Positions 9,059-20,269 of a DNA stretch of 64,000 bases are shown piece after piece; the stretch's first letter is position 1, and each line of letters starts with the position of its first letter. Location: assembly GCF_043290135.1 (NCBI RefSeq), contig NC_134705.1, forward strand, positions 102,139,239-102,203,238, written 5' to 3'. A program made the position numbers and the translations under genes. The notes under the pieces are model-generated. The model made no database searches. It had not been told where the DNA came from and worked only from the letters and a program-made list of their open reading frames with translations. The stretch comes from Rhipicephalus microplus (lineage: Eukaryota > Arthropoda > Arachnida > Ixodida > Ixodidae).

Positions 9059-12000
9059 CTAAGAAGTTTCAGGGAGAGGCTCATGATACGGTTTTAGGCG
9101 GGAAACATGGACGATGTCACGTGCACGCCGGCGCATGTCATCCGATCGGGAAACTGGCTCAATTAGGTAATTAACCGGAGAGGTTTTCTCTAAAACGGTG
9201 TAAGGCCCCTCGTACCGGGGGACAAGTTTTGATGAGAGTCCCGGAGTTTGGTATGGGATGGCAAGCCACACGAGAGACCCTGGGGCATAGCTGGGATCCG
9301 GAAGAGAGGTGCAACGGTTTTCTTTCTGGCGTTGCTGCTCGTCCGAGGTGAACGCACGGGCGAGCTGGCGGCACTCTTCGGCTTGTCGAGCAGCATCGGA
9401 AATAGGTGGACATTCTGAAGCATCAGGATGGTAGGGAAGTAGAGTATCAATTGTATGGGAAGGGTCACGTCCATAAAGAAGAAAGAAAGGTGAAAATCCC
9501 GTGGTTGCTTGTATTGCAGTATTGTATGCAAATGTCACGTATGGGAGAGCACGGTCCCAGTTGCTATGATTAGATGCCACGTACATCGAGAGCATATCAC
9601 CCAGCGTGCGGTTAAACCGTTCCGTTAGCCCATTAGTCTGCGGGTGGTATGCTGTCGTTTTCCGATGAATGACGTGGCATTCCGAAAGCAGAGCTTCGAC
9701 GACCTCGGAGAGAAAAGCGCGGCCTCTGTCACTAAGGAGCTCTCGAGGTGCGCCATGTCGAAGGATAAATTGACGTAAAATGAAAGAGGCGACATCCTGA
9801 GCGGTAGCGCTTGGTAAAGCGGCTGTTTCGGCGTAGCGTGTTAGATGGTCGACCGCCACTATAATCCACCGATTGCCATCTGATGTCAATGGAAGGGGGC
9901 CGTAGAGGTCAACGCCAACGCGATCAAAAGGCTTGGCAGGGCACGGAAGTGGCTGCAATTCGCCAGTAGCACGTAGCGGTGTTGATTTGCGTCGCTGGCA
10001 GTCAGGACAGCACTGCACAAATTTGCGTACGAAATTGTACATGCCGCGCCAGTAATAGCGATGGCGAAGGCGTTCATATGTTTTGAACACCCCGGCGTGG
10101 CCACATTGTGGATCGTCGTGAAGAGAAGCGCATACCTGCGATCGCAAAGCGCGTGGAATGACCAGTAGCCACCGGCGGCCATCAGGAGAGTAGTTGCGTC
10201 GATGGAGAAGTTGATCGCGGATGGCAAAATGGAAAGCTTGACGTCGGAGGGATCGAGATACCGGAAGGTTGGGCGTACCGGATAGATATTCGAGAAGAGA
10301 TGCGATCCACGGGTCACGACGTTGTTCGGTGGCAATTGAGTCAAGATTTAACGATGACAAGTACTGGAGGCACGTGTTTCCGCCCGTCGGATCTGGTGGC
10401 AAAGGTGAGCGGGACAGGGCGTCAGCGTCAGAGTGTTTGCGTCCACAGCGGTATACGACGCGAATGTCGTACTCCTGGATGCGGAGTGCCCATCGCGCAA
10501 GGCGGCCAGAAGGGTCTTTCAGCGTGGAGAGCCAGCAAAGCGCGTGGTGATCAGTTACTAGATCGAACGGGCGGCCGTATAAGTACGGCCGGAACTTTCC
10601 AAGCGCCCACACCAGAGCCAAACACTCTTTTTCTGTCACGCTGTAATTAGTTTCGGCTTTCGTCAGAGTGCGGCTAGCGTAGGCTACAACGTATTCTGAA
10701 TAGCCGGGTTTTCGTTGTGCGAGGACAGCACCTAGCCCGACGCCGCTGGCGTCGGTGTGCACTTCGGTAGGAGCCGTCGGGTCGAAGTGGCGAAGAATAG
10801 GTGGCGAGGTGAGCAGACGGCGCAGAGTAGTGAAGGCAACGTCACATGCAGGGGACCAGGAGGAGAGGTTCACGTCACCGCGAAGAAGCTGGGTTAATGG
10901 TGACATGATGGATGCGAAATTGCGAACAAAGCGCCTGAAGTATGAGCATAGGCCTACAAAACTGCGAAGTTCCTTCATGGTCGTCGGCTTGGGAAATTCT
11001 GCGACTGCTCGAAGTTTTGCTGGGTCAGGTAAGACGCCGTGCTTCGACACGATGTGGCCTAGGATGACGAGCTCGCGTGCAGCGAAGCGGCATTTTTTCA
11101 GGTTAAGCTGCAGGCCAGCGTTGGTCAGACAAGTCAAAACCTGCCTGAGGCGAAGGAGGTGCGTAGGAAAGTCGTGCGAGAAAACCACGACATCGTCGAG
11201 GTAGCAAAGGCACATATTCCACTTGAGGCCACGTAGCGTATTATCCATAAGTCGTTCAAACGTGGCGGGCGCGTTACAAAGCCCAAAGGGCATGACGTTA
11301 AACTCGTATAGTCCGTCAGGTGTAATAAATGCAGTTTTTTGGCGATCGGCTTCAGCCATTGGAACTTGCCAGTAGCCAGACCGCAAATCCAGCGACGAGA
11401 AGAATTCCGCTCCGTGAAGGGTGTCGATGGCGTCATCAATGCGCGGCAAAGGATATACGTCCTTGCGGGTTATCTTATTCAAACGACGATAGTCTACGCA
11501 AAATCGGATAGATCCGTCTTTCTTACGCACCAAGACGACAGGAGACGCCCAGGGACTGTGAGATGGTCGAATAACGTCTCTACGAAGCATATCTTCGACT
11601 TGATCGTTGATGACGCGGCGCTCTTCAGTGGAGACACGGTATGGTCTTTGACGCAGTGGCTGGTGTAGGCCGGTGTCAACATGATGCTTGACTTGCGACG
11701 TGCGGCCTAGTTGAGGTTGGGACACATCGAAGGAATTCCGGAACTCATGCAGAAGATCAAGCAGGTCGGCATGTTCGGTGGGAGTAAGGGTGTCGGCGAT
11801 GGCGCTGGAAAACGTATCCTTAGACGACTCCTCGAGGGCCGACAGTGATTTTGGGTGGTCGCAGTATTCATCCGGGACATCAACCAAAGACGAAGGGTCG
11901 AGATCCTGCACGCGGCCGAGACATTCTCCCGCAAGCAAAGTGACAGTTGTGGAAAGCGGGTTGAGTATGAACATATTGCTTCTTCCGGCGGCAAGGTCAA

Positions 12001-12598
12001 TCGTTGCAAAAGGCAGCGGCAGAGCTCGACGACTCGTGAAGATATCGGAAGGCATAAAAAAGACTGTAGCGTCCGTGTAGGCGTTGCATGAAATCGGAAC
12101 AAGTGCGAAGTTTTCAGGCGGAATATCGGTGTCTTCATGCACAAACAACTTCGGCGGCTGATGAAGAGCGTCAAGTAATGGGACATCACAAAAGGGTGAA
12201 AACTCAACTTCAGCGCGTGCACAGTCGATGACGGCATTATGGCGGGATAGGAAGTCCCATCCGAGGATGACATCATGCGAACAGACAGCAAGGACAATAA
12301 ACTCCACAGTGTAAACAATGCCTTCGATGGACACTCTTGCAGTGCAGGCTGCGAGAGGCGTTACTTGCTGTGCACTTGCGGTGTGGAGTGACAGTCCAGA
12401 AAGCGGCGTCGTGACTTTACGTAATACACGGCAGACATTAGCGGCAATAACAGAAACAGCGGCGCCGGTGTCTACAAGGGCGAAAGTAGAATAACCTTCA
12501 ACTGTTACTGCGACCACGTTAGCAGGAGAGGGGCGAGGGCTTAGACAGTTCGAAAATGGCGCAGTTCTTGCCTCTTGAACTGCGGTGCTTAGTTTTCC
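9059..12598 (-). CDS. gypsy-1 Pol polyprotein (protease, RT, RNase H, integrase)
   Basis: One open frame of about 1179 codons, in frame -1 relative to gag and without its own obvious ATG at the start, so probably made by frameshifting at 12592-12598. Domains: aspartic protease (LVDTGAAVS around residue 42, DVILGWDF about 65 residues later); RT with [24 protein letters not shown] and catalytic YLDD at 11192-11203 (about residue 465); RNase H with [14 protein letters not shown] and [10 protein letters not shown]; integrase zinc finger ([12 protein letters not shown] to CCPDCQRRK), catalytic core with [17 protein letters not shown] (about 955) and NGLTERFN (Glu about 992); C-terminal [18 protein letters not shown]. 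All catalytic residues I looked for are present. It would act in cytoplasmic particles and then integrate the cDNA in the nucleus. No chromodomain is evident. Confidence 0.95.
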   Translation of the reverse strand, partial: GKLSTAVQEARTAPFSNCLSPRPSPANVVAVTVEGYSTFALVDTGAAVSVIAANVCRVLRKVTTPLSGLSLHTASAQQVTPLAACTARVSIEGIVYTVEFIVLAVCSHDVILGWDFLSRHNAVIDCARAEVEFSPFCDVPLLDALHQPPKLFVHEDTDIPPENFALVPISCNAYTDATVFFMPSDIFTSRRALPLPFATIDLAAGRSNMFILNPLSTTVTLLAGECLGRVQDLDPSSLVDVPDEYCDHPKSLSALEESSKDTFSSAIADTLTPTEHADLLDLLHEFRNSFDVSQPQLGRTSQVKHHVDTGLHQPLRQRPYRVSTEERRVINDQVEDMLRRDVIRPSHSPWASPVVLVRKKDGSIRFCVDYRRLNKITRKDVYPLPRIDDAIDTLHGAEFFSSLDLRSGYWQVPMAEADRQKTAFITPDGLYEFNVMPFGLCNAPATFERLMDNTLRGLKWNMCLCYLDDVVVFSHDFPTHLLRLRQVLTCLTNAGLQLNLKKCRFAARELVILGHIVSKHGVLPDPAKLRAVAEFPKPTTMKELRSFVGLCSYFRRFVRNFASIMSPLTQLLRGDVNLSSWSPACDVAFTTLRRLLTSPPILRHFDPTAPTEVHTDASGVGLGAVLAQRKPGYSEYVVAYASRTLTKAETNYSVTEKECLALVWALGKFRPYLYGRPFDLVTDHHALCWLSTLKDPSGRLARWALRIQEYDIRVVYRCGRKHSDADALSRSPLPPDPTGGNTCLQYLSSLNLDSIATEQRRDPWIASLLEYLSGTPNLPVSRSLRRQAFHFAIRDQLLHRRNYSPDGRRWLLVIPRALRSQVCASLHDDPQCGHAGVFKTYERLRHRYYWRGMYNFVRKFVQCCPDCQRRKSTPLRATGELQPLPCPAKPFDRVGVDLYGPLPLTSDGNRWIIVAVDHLTRYAETAALPSATAQDVASFILRQFILRHGAPRELLSDRGRAFLSEVVEALLSECHVIHRKTTAYHPQTNGLTERFNRTLGDMLSMYVASNHSNWDRALPYVTFAYNTAIQATTGFSPFFLLYGRDPSHTIDTLLPYHPDASECPPISDAARQAEECRQLARAFTSDEQQRQKENRCTSLPDPSYAPGSLVWLAIPYQTPGLSSKLVPRYEGPYTVLEKTSPVNYLIEPVSRSDDMRRRARDIVHVSRLKPYHEPLPETS

Positions 12599-13920
12599 TG
12601 GTCAGGTCTGGGCCGGCGACGCATGGGGGAGGGCGATCGCCGACGAGGAGAGGGTGCGCGCGGCGTCACGAAGTCGGGGTCGTTAGGAGGGTCATAGCGA
12701 GGTGACGAGACCGGCCCGTATTGCGCGAAGGGTTGGCTGCCGGTTTGCGACGATCGGACATAGTCGCCGAACGCCTGAGGTCGACGGCGGCAGTAGCGAG
12801 CAACGTGTCCGGGAGTGAAGCAGGCGTAGCAAATCGGTCGGTTATCGGGCGTCCTCCAGGGATTGGCGACTGGTGCTGCCGCCCAAGGTGCAGTGTAAGC
12901 AGCCGGGTGTGCGGGCTGTGAGCGCGTGGTGTAGGATGGTTGCGGAAGCCTACGCACAGCGTCTGCATATGTGAACGGCGCTGCTACAGGCTGCATAACT
13001 TGCGAGCAGGCGACAGGAGGAGCCACAGGCTGCGCTGCATACGTTAGGGGCGCGGCCACAGGCTGCATGGCTGGCGGATAGGCGACAGGAGGGCCTACTG
13101 GCTGCGCGGCACGCTGGCAGTGGGCAAGGCTGGATAGAGGCGGCTCGTGGTGCGCAACAGGAACAGCTTGGGCAACCTCTTCCGAAATAGCAGTGCGAAG
13201 CGGGGCAGGTAGACGGGTGGTGGTCTCGTGAGTGAAGGGCACTAAAGAAAGTTGGCGGGCGACTTCCTCACGGACGAAGGCTCGAACTTGCTGAAGCAGT
13301 GGTGAATTGTCCGGCAGGGTATCGAAACTGGACAATGACTCACCACCATGTTGAGGCTGCCGAGTCAGAGTGCGTTGCTTCTTTAACTCATCGTAGCTCT
13401 GACACAAGCTGACGACTTCGGAAACTGTGCTCGGATTTCTTGCCAAGAGCATTTGAAATGCACCGTCGTCGATGCCCTTCAGGATGTTTTTGACCTTGTC
13501 AGATTCGGGCATGGTGTCATTCACACGTCGACAAAGGTCGACGACGTCCTCAATATAGCTGGTAAAGGTCTCGCCAGTCTGCTGAGAGCGGACGCGCAAG
13601 CGCTGTTCTGCCCTCTGCTTGCGGACAGCCGGCCGACCGAACACTTCGGCACATGACGTCTTGAAGACGCTCCATGTGGGGATGTTGTGTTTGTGGTTAT
13701 TAAACCACAATTCGGCGACGCCAGTGAGATAAAATATCGCGTGGCCCAGCTTGTCGGCTTCATCCCACTTATTGTTGGCGCTCACCAGTTCGTAGTGCTC
13801 GAGCCAGTCTTCGACGTCGGTCCCATCCGCACCGCTGAATACCTTCGGCTCCCGTAGCGTAGGATGGCCAGGGCAGTTGAACTGGAGCGAAGGCGTCGAT
13901 GTAGTGGCGTTGGCAGTCAT
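12589..13920 (-). CDS. gypsy-1 Gag
   Basis: 443 codons from the first ATG (13918-13920), starting [11 protein letters not shown]. The frame is also open upstream to the primer-binding site and encodes the conserved peptide LELRSRTL before this ATG, so a non-ATG start is possible. The capsid-like region ([18 protein letters not shown], then [13 protein letters not shown]) covers roughly residues 35-200. A proline/alanine-rich linker with repeated QPVAPP-type units follows. One CCHC zinc knuckle, [14 protein letters not shown], lies near residue 363, then a basic tail [14 protein letters not shown]. Gag packages the element RNA into particles. It ends DQEN with TAA at 12589-12591, overlapping the pol frame at GGAAAAC. 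Confidence 0.93.
   Translation of the reverse strand: MTANATTSTPSLQFNCPGHPTLREPKVFSGADGTDVEDWLEHYELVSANNKWDEADKLGHAIFYLTGVAELWFNNHKHNIPTWSVFKTSCAEVFGRPAVRKQRAEQRLRVRSQQTGETFTSYIEDVVDLCRRVNDTMPESDKVKNILKGIDDGAFQMLLARNPSTVSEVVSLCQSYDELKKQRTLTRQPQHGGESLSSFDTLPDNSPLLQQVRAFVREEVARQLSLVPFTHETTTRLPAPLRTAISEEVAQAVPVAHHEPPLSSLAHCQRAAQPVGPPVAYPPAMQPVAAPLTYAAQPVAPPVACSQVMQPVAAPFTYADAVRRLPQPSYTTRSQPAHPAAYTAPWAAAPVANPWRTPDNRPICYACFTPGHVARYCRRRPQAFGDYVRSSQTGSQPFAQYGPVSSPRYDPPNDPDFVTPRAPSPRRRSPSPMRRRPRPDQEN
12592..12598 (-). promoter_or_regulatory. probable -1 frameshift site GGAAAAC between gag and pol
   Basis: Gag ends GAA AAC TAA; the pol frame reads GGA AAA CTA through the same bases, one base back. 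The pol frame has a TGA just upstream, so pol cannot start earlier. The same site occurs at the gag/pol junction of gypsy-2, G and F (GGAAAAC) and E (AGAAAAC). It is a plausible but not classical slippery heptamer. Confidence 0.6.
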
Positions 13921-13973
13921 GACAGGTGGTAGCGTGCGGCTTCGCAGCTCCAGGGTGTAGCAACGGGGATTAA

Positions 13974-13988
13974 CAGCACCTTCCACCA
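13974..13988 (-). promoter_or_regulatory. gypsy-1 primer-binding site (PBS)
   Basis: TGGTGGAAGGTGCTG on the element strand, two bases inside the 5' LTR, starting with the TGG expected to pair with a tRNA CCA end. gypsy-2 has the same site, E and F near-identical ones. I cannot name the tRNA. Confidence 0.75.
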
Positions 13989-13990
13989 AA

Positions 13991-14137
13991 TGTGAAGAGG
14001 TTTATTAGCCGTTAAAGGCAGCGACGAGACAGCGTGAAGAACCGTCCAGCGATCGGCACAGCAACGAACCAAAGCACGAGCCGAGAGAGCCGGGCGTTGG
14101 CGATGCTGCTTGCTGCTGGCACATCTTCTTCTTCACA
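13991..14137 (-). repeat. gypsy-1 5' LTR
   Basis: 147 bp, TGTGAAG to CTTCACA, the same sequence as 8877-9023. It should hold the promoter; no clear TATA box is visible. Followed by CATG, the right copy of the target duplication. Confidence 0.95.
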
Positions 14138-16693
14138 CATGTAACATCTCTGTAGGTGCAGCGACCATTCGTTCGATTCCACGTACAGCCTTTCCACAGG
14201 ACTAGTGCGAAAAGCACCCGTGGAGAGACGGATGCCTAGATGATAAACAGGGTCAAGCATTATAAGGGCAGTAGGTGTCGCAGACTGATACGCTATTGCC
14301 CCATAGTCGAGGCAGGTACGTACAAGGCTTTCACACAAATTCTTTAAGCGCTCCTTGTCGCTTCACCACGTAGTGCGTAACAACACTTTTAGAATGTTCA
14401 TAGCTTTTATGCACTTGTTTTTTAAATATTTGATGTGTTGTATGAAGGTTAGCTTGGTGTCCCAGTTTATGCCTAAGAATTTGTATTCAGTAATAACAGA
14501 AAGACGTTGACCATGCAGTTGAATGTCGGGTTCAGGATGAATGCCTCTCTTCCTGGAGGACAAGACACACGTGCTTTTCTGCGCATTAAGACGGAACCCG
14601 TTTTATTCAGCCCAATTGGAGACTTTGTTCAAACCAAGCTTAACCTGGCGCTCCCACATGGCCAGAATGCAACATCTAAAGCCAAGCTGGACGTTATCAA
14701 CATATGTACAATAAAGGATATTGCGAAGGATGGACAAGTGCAAAGAATTAATTTTGATGATGAGAAATAGTGTGCAACTAAGTACATCAACTTGCGGCAC
14801 ACCTGTTTCTTGGAAAATGTTTGGGAAAGTACGCTGCCTACTCGAACTCGGAATGTCCGGTTTGACAGGTAGCATTCGATTATAGTAAACATTCTGCCAC
14901 GCACGTCAATGTGGGACAGATCTCCTTGTATTCCAAAGTGCCATGTTGTATCATATGTCTTTTCGATGTCAAGGAACACAGAGAAAAATAATTGCTTATG
15001 AACGAAAGCGTTTCTGATCTCTGCCTCGATACGAACAAGGTGGTCGGTGGTGGATCTACTTTCTCGAAACCCGCACTGGAATGTGTCGAGCAAATTGTTT
15101 GTTTCAAGGAAATGTACAAGTCGGCAGTTGATCATTTATTCGAAACGTTTGCACAGGCGGCTTGTAAGCGCAATAGGCCTGTAACTCGATACTAAAGAAG
15201 GGTCCTTGCCCTGTTTCAAAATGGGAATAACAATAGCCTCTTTCCAGAAAGTAGGGATAGTGCAATAGAACCAGATAGCATTGTACAAAGTAAGGTTTTT
15301 TGAGTTTCGATTGGTAGCTTTTTTAGCATTTCATAAACCCCACATTTAGAACCTGGAGCGGAATCACTGCAGGAGTTCAGATATGTTTGGAGCTCAGGTA
15401 AGCTGAAAGCTTGGTTGTACGCCTCGTGTCTGGTATATTTGTGTTCGAGTTTTTTCTTTTCTATTTTTGTTCTGTATTTTTGGAAAGCGTCAATATAGTT
15501 TGAGATGCTGGACACCCGCTTGAAGTGTGCACCGATGAAGTTCGCCTGATCTTCCAAGTTGTCACCCTGTGTGTTTACCAGTGGGAGTGTGTACGCTTGT
15601 TTTCCGGCTACCCTACCAACCATGTTCCAGACTTCAGCCTCCTGTGTGTATGAACTGATCCCTGACAAAAACTTCTGTCAGCTTTCTCTTTTGGCCTGCC
15701 GACGTGTTCTCCTGCCTTGAGACTTTATTTTTTTAAAGCTGTCAAGATTTTCGGCTGTCGGTGAGTTCCGAAGCAACCATCATGCTTTGTTTTGCTGCTT
15801 GCGCGCATTTCGGCACTCAGAGTTCCACCATGGCACGCGTCGTTTTCAGGATGTCCACTCGTTTGTGGGATGCATTTTGTTGCTGCATCAATCAAAAACG
15901 AAGTGAAGTAGTTGACAGCAGCTTTAATGCATAAAGTACATATGTCGCGCCAACTTAAATGAGTGGTGTTATAAAACTGTTCCCAATCAGCTTTGTTTAA
16001 TAGCCATTCGGGAACCTGCGGCGGGCATTCAGTTAATGTAGGTGTGCTCAAAACTACGGGAAAGCGGTCTCTTCAGTGGGAATTATGGATGACGTTCGTG
16101 TGAAGTAGAGGCACAAGCGATGGAGATACTGTGCTTAGGTCTATTGGGGAATAAGTATTGTTAGCGAGGTTACAATAAGTTGGTTCTTTTCAATTCAGAA
16201 GACACGCACTGTAAGAGAGAAGAAACTGTTCAATCAGTCAACCTTGGGCGTCACAACGAGAGTTACCCCATAGCCTGCTATGCGCATTCCAGTCTCCAAG
16301 AAGAACAAACGGTTCCGGGAGTTCTTCGATTAAGGACTGGAATTCACGTTTTTGTAGGTGATAGCTTGGAGGTACGTAAAGAGTGCAAATTTTTACGAGT
16401 TTGTGTAAAAGCACAGCTTGAACAGCCACTGCCTCTAGAGATGTTTGGTGTTGAAAGTGTGTGCATGCGATCTCTTTATTCACTATAATGGCAACACCTC
16501 CGGATGATGTCATGGCATCATCACGGTCCTTTCGGAAAATAACGTATTTACGAAGAAAGTTCGTGTGTTTTGAATTCAGGTGTGTTTCTTGTACACACAG
16601 CACTTTTCGTAAGTGTTCGTGTAAAAGTTCTTGGATATCGTCAAGGTCTCTGATAAGGCCCCTGACGTTCCATTGTATAATTTGAGTGTCCAT
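14138..16693 (-). pseudogene. LINE-A ORF2, endonuclease and reverse transcriptase, decayed
   Basis: Starts near 16693 with MDTQIIQWNVRGL, the usual beginning of an APE-type endonuclease, followed by LCVQETHL and LLGDWNAHSRLWG (catalytic Glu and Asp/Asn). The second half of the endonuclease and the linker (16051-15216) are in other frames. RT motifs follow: GFRESRSTTDHLVRI, FLDIEKTYDTTW, and the active site reads YVDN instead of YVDD at 14693-14704, so it should be inactive. After GIRLSTGAFRTSPVE the frame reaches LHLQRCYM and is cut by gypsy-1 at CATG; RNase H resumes at 8876. At least five frame changes are needed to read it through. Confidence 0.87.
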
Positions 16694-16757
16694 GATGAAT
16701 GTAAAGTAGTGCTGTGTGTACGAAAAGCAAGTGGCTGTTTAGCCTGGAAGTTTAAAC

Positions 16758-17942
16758 TCAAGTAACAGGGTCATCACCGGACCCTGTTATTTGCTTTTTT
16801 GTTTTCTTGACGCGCTCCAAGGAGCCACGCCGCTGTTTCGGCACCAAGGGTACCGATGTATTCATTGCCTCCTCTGAGGCACTGGATGCTCGCACGTGCA
16901 AGCTAGTTGCTCGAATTATGTGCCTCGCCTTGTGAGGTGAGGCCTTGAGACCTGAGGACCCTGGGGTCTCCGGTCTCTGTTCGGGAGTAGGCGGTGTAGT
17001 CTGGACTACAGCCGCCTTGGGGGCAGATGCCACAACCACCGGCTCGCTATGTGCGGGCCGAAGGTGTGACAGGGGCTGGTGTGGCGGTGCCCCCTGACGC
17101 GCCGCATCAGCATACGTTGGGCCATAAAATGGCGAGGCTCTTTTCCTAGCTTCCTTAAAAAAATATTCTCTTTCATTTTCACCGTTATTATCTCCTTTTC
17201 TTTCTGCCAGTATGGACAGGAACGTAAATATGCAGCATGGTTTCCGTCACAGTTTACACAGTGTGGCTGCTCTTTGCAGTTCTCAGACACGTGGCCCAAG
17301 GATCCACATTGTGCATAGGTCTGGTGACCACGACAGCTTTTAGAGCCATGGCCATACCTCTGTCATTGGATTCAGCGACGGCGGTTTGGTATGCATGGCC
17401 TGATTAAAGTTTTCGTGTACCCTGTTTGAATGGTTTCTGGCAATTTACTGGAAGCAAACGTGAGTATTTGGTTGATTCGTTGGTGTTTCCTTTTTGTCTC
17501 TTCTGATGATAATTCTCTTAACACCATTCACATCTTGGCTCTTCCACCCCTCCGAAAGTTTAGTCTCGGTCAGGTCAAGTAAGTCTATGTCAGATACCAC
17601 TCCGCGAGTGGGGTTCATAGATCTGTGTGGTGTTATGGTTATTAGTATGTCACCGAAAGCTGAGAGATGGTCTAGCTTATCAAATTGTTCTTTGTCCCGG
17701 ATTTCGAGGAGGTGGTTTCCGCTAGCCATTTTGGTTACCTTGTATCCAGCGCCACGAGCTTCGGTAAGACATCTAGCATTTACGAAGGGAGAGACTGTCC
17801 TGGCTTGCTTTCCAGTTTTTTCGCAGTGGATGACATGGAAGTGAGGAAATGTTTCTATTGGCCTGTTGAAAAAAGTAAGGTCATCGGTGGGTACCCGCTT
17901 CAAGCCGGTATGATCGCTAAGTGAGGGAAATGCTTTATGCAT
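16758..17942 (-). pseudogene. LINE-A ORF1, zinc-knuckle nucleic-acid-binding protein
   Basis: Begins at ATG 17940-17942 (MHKAFPSLSDHTGLKRV). An N-terminal domain of about 160 residues includes an RRM-like stretch (NARCLTEARGAGYKVTKM). After a frameshift near 17440 the remains of CCHC knuckles appear: RYGHGSKSC, then GSLGHVSENC and CVNCDGNHAAYLRSC. The tail (17039-16758) is rich in Pro, Ser and basic residues. This is the gag-like ORF1 protein of two-ORF LINEs, which binds the element RNA. Two or more frameshifts make it non-functional. It lies just upstream of ORF2, as expected for the family. Confidence 0.82.
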
Positions 17943-18479
17943 GCCAGTCTTATTTTTATTCAGCAGCGTTGGCGACCACCCACCATGGAGCCCAACGAGG
18001 GGACGCTACAAGTTCGTAAATACTAAAATCTTGCCGACGCCAGCCGTACAACGCCACTATAACCCAATGCGCCTAGACCAAGGTAGGCTATTTGCGCATG
18101 GTTAACTCTCGCCGCTAGAAAAATTGGAAGTAAAAGGAAGAAACAAGAAGACAGGAAAGACAAAAAATGATGGCAAAGACGAAGATGTAGAGAGAGATGA
18201 AGGGACAAGAAAAAGCGACTGCCGATTTCCCTCGGGTGGGTCATTCCAGGGGTGCCGTCTACGTGAAGCCGGGGCCAAAGGGGTGTGTTGCCTCTGCTGG
18301 GGGGCCTTAAAGATCCAATCACCCAGCGTCCACTCAACCCCCAGGATCCCCTTTTCCCCGGACACGGCACAGCCACGCACGGCTAGGTGTGGGAGGGAGT
18401 CGGAGCCCCCTTGTTAGCTCTGGTCCGTGGTGTCGCTACACACCAAACGCCTGCGTAAGCGGACTTCCCTGCGAGGCCA
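17943..18479 (-). other. LINE-A 5' UTR
   Basis: GC-rich leader of about 540 bp between the target duplication (18480) and the ORF1 start. No conserved frame is evident. LINE 5' UTRs carry an internal promoter; none can be pinpointed. The 5' end is placed by the duplication. Confidence 0.7.
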
Positions 18480-18489
18480 CGCAGCGTTG

Positions 18490-19150
18490 GCCGCACACTA
18501 TACTCTTCATGGCTGTGAACCCTTATGCCAACCTACGGCGGCTTAACAGGCAAGTCCTCTCTGCATATCTCAAAAGACTCGCTCCAAATTAGATTAAAAA
18601 CGTGAGGATCAACTGACGAATGAATATTCTGGCAGTTGATGTTCTACACCGTATTGCGCTGCAAAGCCTACAGAACATCACGGAAATCGGCAGAGTCAAA
18701 GTTAAATCAGTGATACCCACTGACTGTAAGGGCATTGTTGGCGTCACTTATGACGTGGACATTTTTATTCCGCTGACGATTTTTCAGTCTTAACAAAGCT
18801 AACTACAGCCAACATCCTCATCAAGCACATCACAAGGCTCAGTCAATCACGTTGCCTGAAGATTGTTTTTGAGGGAGACAGTCTTCCACCAGGCGTCAAA
18901 GTTGGCCACGTTCGCCACCAGGTCCATTCATACATACCGAAGCCCCTACAACGCTACTGGTGTTTCAAGACGGGACATGTAAAAGGGGTATGCACCAGCA
19001 ATAATGTGTGCCCGCGGTGTGCTGGACCTCACTCAGAAGACACCTGCTACGCAACTGCGTTAAAATTCTCCACGAGTGCGAAATGAGCGCGCAATGCTGA
19101 AACGCAAGGTGCGCGACAGTTCTACGCACAGAGAAGCTGCTGCTACACTC
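18490..19150 (+). pseudogene. LINE-B ORF1, middle part with zinc knuckles
   Basis: Continues the ORF1 cut at 7362: WPHTILFMAVNPYANLRRL, then after a stop KNVRIN, NILAVDVLHRIALQSL, GIVGVTYDVDIFIP and LKIVFEGDSLPPGVKVGH. The knuckle region reads YWCFKTGHVKGVC and CPRCAGPHSEDTC. The last readable part, NERAMLKRKVRDSSTHREA, runs to the codons ACA CTC at 19145-19150, where an unrelated insertion starts. Four or more stops or frame changes are present. The role would be RNA binding in the LINE ribonucleoprotein. Confidence 0.82.
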
Positions 19151-19250
19151 TAAGGCAAAAGGGTGTTAAAAGGGTGTGCGGTTCGTACTTTTGGGGCCCC
19201 ATGGGGCTGCCACAACCATTAATCTCTTTGAGGACTAATGGCACCGGGTA

Positions 19251-19458
19251 TAACAGTTAGTCCCCTCAAGGGACTAACATTTAGTTCTCACATTTACACC
19301 TTACTGAGTAACCGTTAGTCTCACAGTTCACCCCAAAGGACTAACATTTAGTGCTCACATTTGCACCTTATAGAGCAACTGTTAATTCCGACATTCACAC
19401 CTTACCGGATAACCGTTAGTCCTCACAGTTGCACCTTGCCGGACAAACGGTTGATCCA
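19251..19458. repeat. minisatellite, about six units of 33-35 bp
   Basis: Degenerate units of the form TAACCGTTAGTCCTCACAG followed by TTGCACCTTACCGGA repeat six times with 10-30 percent divergence. Such subterminal tandem repeats are common in some DNA transposons. Confidence 0.75.
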
Positions 19459-19799
19459 CTAAAATACTCAAATCACAGGAACTTTTTATCCTCAGTTCAA
19501 ATATTGTTTTTTGTTTATTTTCTGCCAGGCTTAATACTTTTTTCGCCTGTTTTTCTGCGCAGTGGGCAACAAATTCCGCGGAAAAGAATACGCGACAAAG
19601 TAGTTAGCCACCTATGTGTAACTGCTTTCACAGTTACGGCAACAATGCAAGACAAAAGTGAGACATCGAAACCTTTTATTTTTGTACATACACATGAAGT
19701 TTATTTATTCTGTTAAGTGAATTCATGGCGAAGTGTACAAGTCCAGTCTCATTGGCAAATCTTGTTCACTCCTTGTGGAGCTCCTCCGACGGAAGCGAT

Positions 19800-20232
19800 A
19801 GATGACAGGCATTGCAGACGCCAGCGCACGCAGCCTTCTGCCTGTTGTGTTCCCACGGCTGCGCGTACAATAATATAGTAAAAATAGTTAGGCACACGTC
19901 ACAGAAGATGAAGATGCACGCATATGACAAGTATGTGCACGTTGATATAAAAACAAGTGTTAAAATATGACACACAAATAACTTTACCTTCACATCTCGA
20001 ACAGTCCTTCTGAAGCTGCTGTGACGAAAAAGATGAATGACGGGCATCGCAGACGCACACGCGCAGTCTTCAGCATGGTGTGTGCCCACGGCTGCCCAAT
20101 AAGTATGTAAAATAGTGAGTCACACGTGACAGAGGATGCATACAAATGCATATGGGAAATACGTGCAAGGAGAAATGAAAACTTATGTGAGATATGACGT
20201 GCTAATAATTTCACCATGATGACACATATCGT
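19800..20232. repeat. diverged direct duplication, period about 236 bp
   Basis: 19800-19990 and 20036-20225 share an ordered series of blocks: GCATTGCAGACGC and GCATCGCAGACGC, CCCACGGCTGC in both, ACACGTCACAGAAGATG and ACACGTGACAGAGGATG, and AATATGACA and GATATGACG. No frame is kept intact in both copies. Confidence 0.7.
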
Positions 20233-20269
20233 CAAAGACTCATTTCGATCCCCGTAGCGCAACAGTTTA

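Larger units (their letters stand above)
8877..14137 (-). mobile_element. gypsy-1: complete young Ty3/gypsy retrotransposon
   Basis: A 5261-bp minus-strand element with two 147-bp LTRs that I read as identical base for base, a primer-binding site next to the 5' LTR, a purine-rich tract next to the 3' LTR, and open gag and pol. The 4-bp target duplication CATG lies at 8873-8876 and 14138-14141. Identical LTRs mean almost no time has passed since insertion. No env-like frame lies between pol and the 3' LTR: pol ends 35 bp before it. It is inserted in LINE-A ORF2 and is the youngest layer of the nest. An internally deleted relative (gypsy-2) lies at 25365-29042. Confidence 0.95.
7363..18479 (-). 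mobile_element. LINE-A: full-length RNase H-bearing LINE, split by gypsy-1
   Basis: A minus-strand non-LTR retrotransposon of about 5.85 kb once gypsy-1 is removed. In element order: 5' UTR (18479-17943), ORF1 with CCHC zinc knuckles (17942-16758), ORF2 with endonuclease, RT, RNase H and a terminal CCHC-like finger (16693-14138, then 8876-7878), and a 3' UTR ending in an ATG/CAT triplet tail at 7363-7374. It is flanked by the perfect 10-bp duplication CGCAGCGTTG. Several frameshifts and a damaged RT active site make it a dead copy. It is inserted in ORF1 of LINE-B, in opposite orientation. Confidence 0.88.

Noticed and set aside
9059..9531. An env-like gene downstream of gypsy-1 pol (retrovirus-like element)
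   Set aside because: Pol ends 35 bp before the 3' LTR, leaving no room; other frames there are shadows of pol.
7363..19150. Two unrelated LINEs head to head (5' ends facing at about 18400)
   Set aside because: The plus-strand ORF1 is split on both sides of LINE-A with a 10-bp duplication and restored frame, so LINE-A is inserted in LINE-B.
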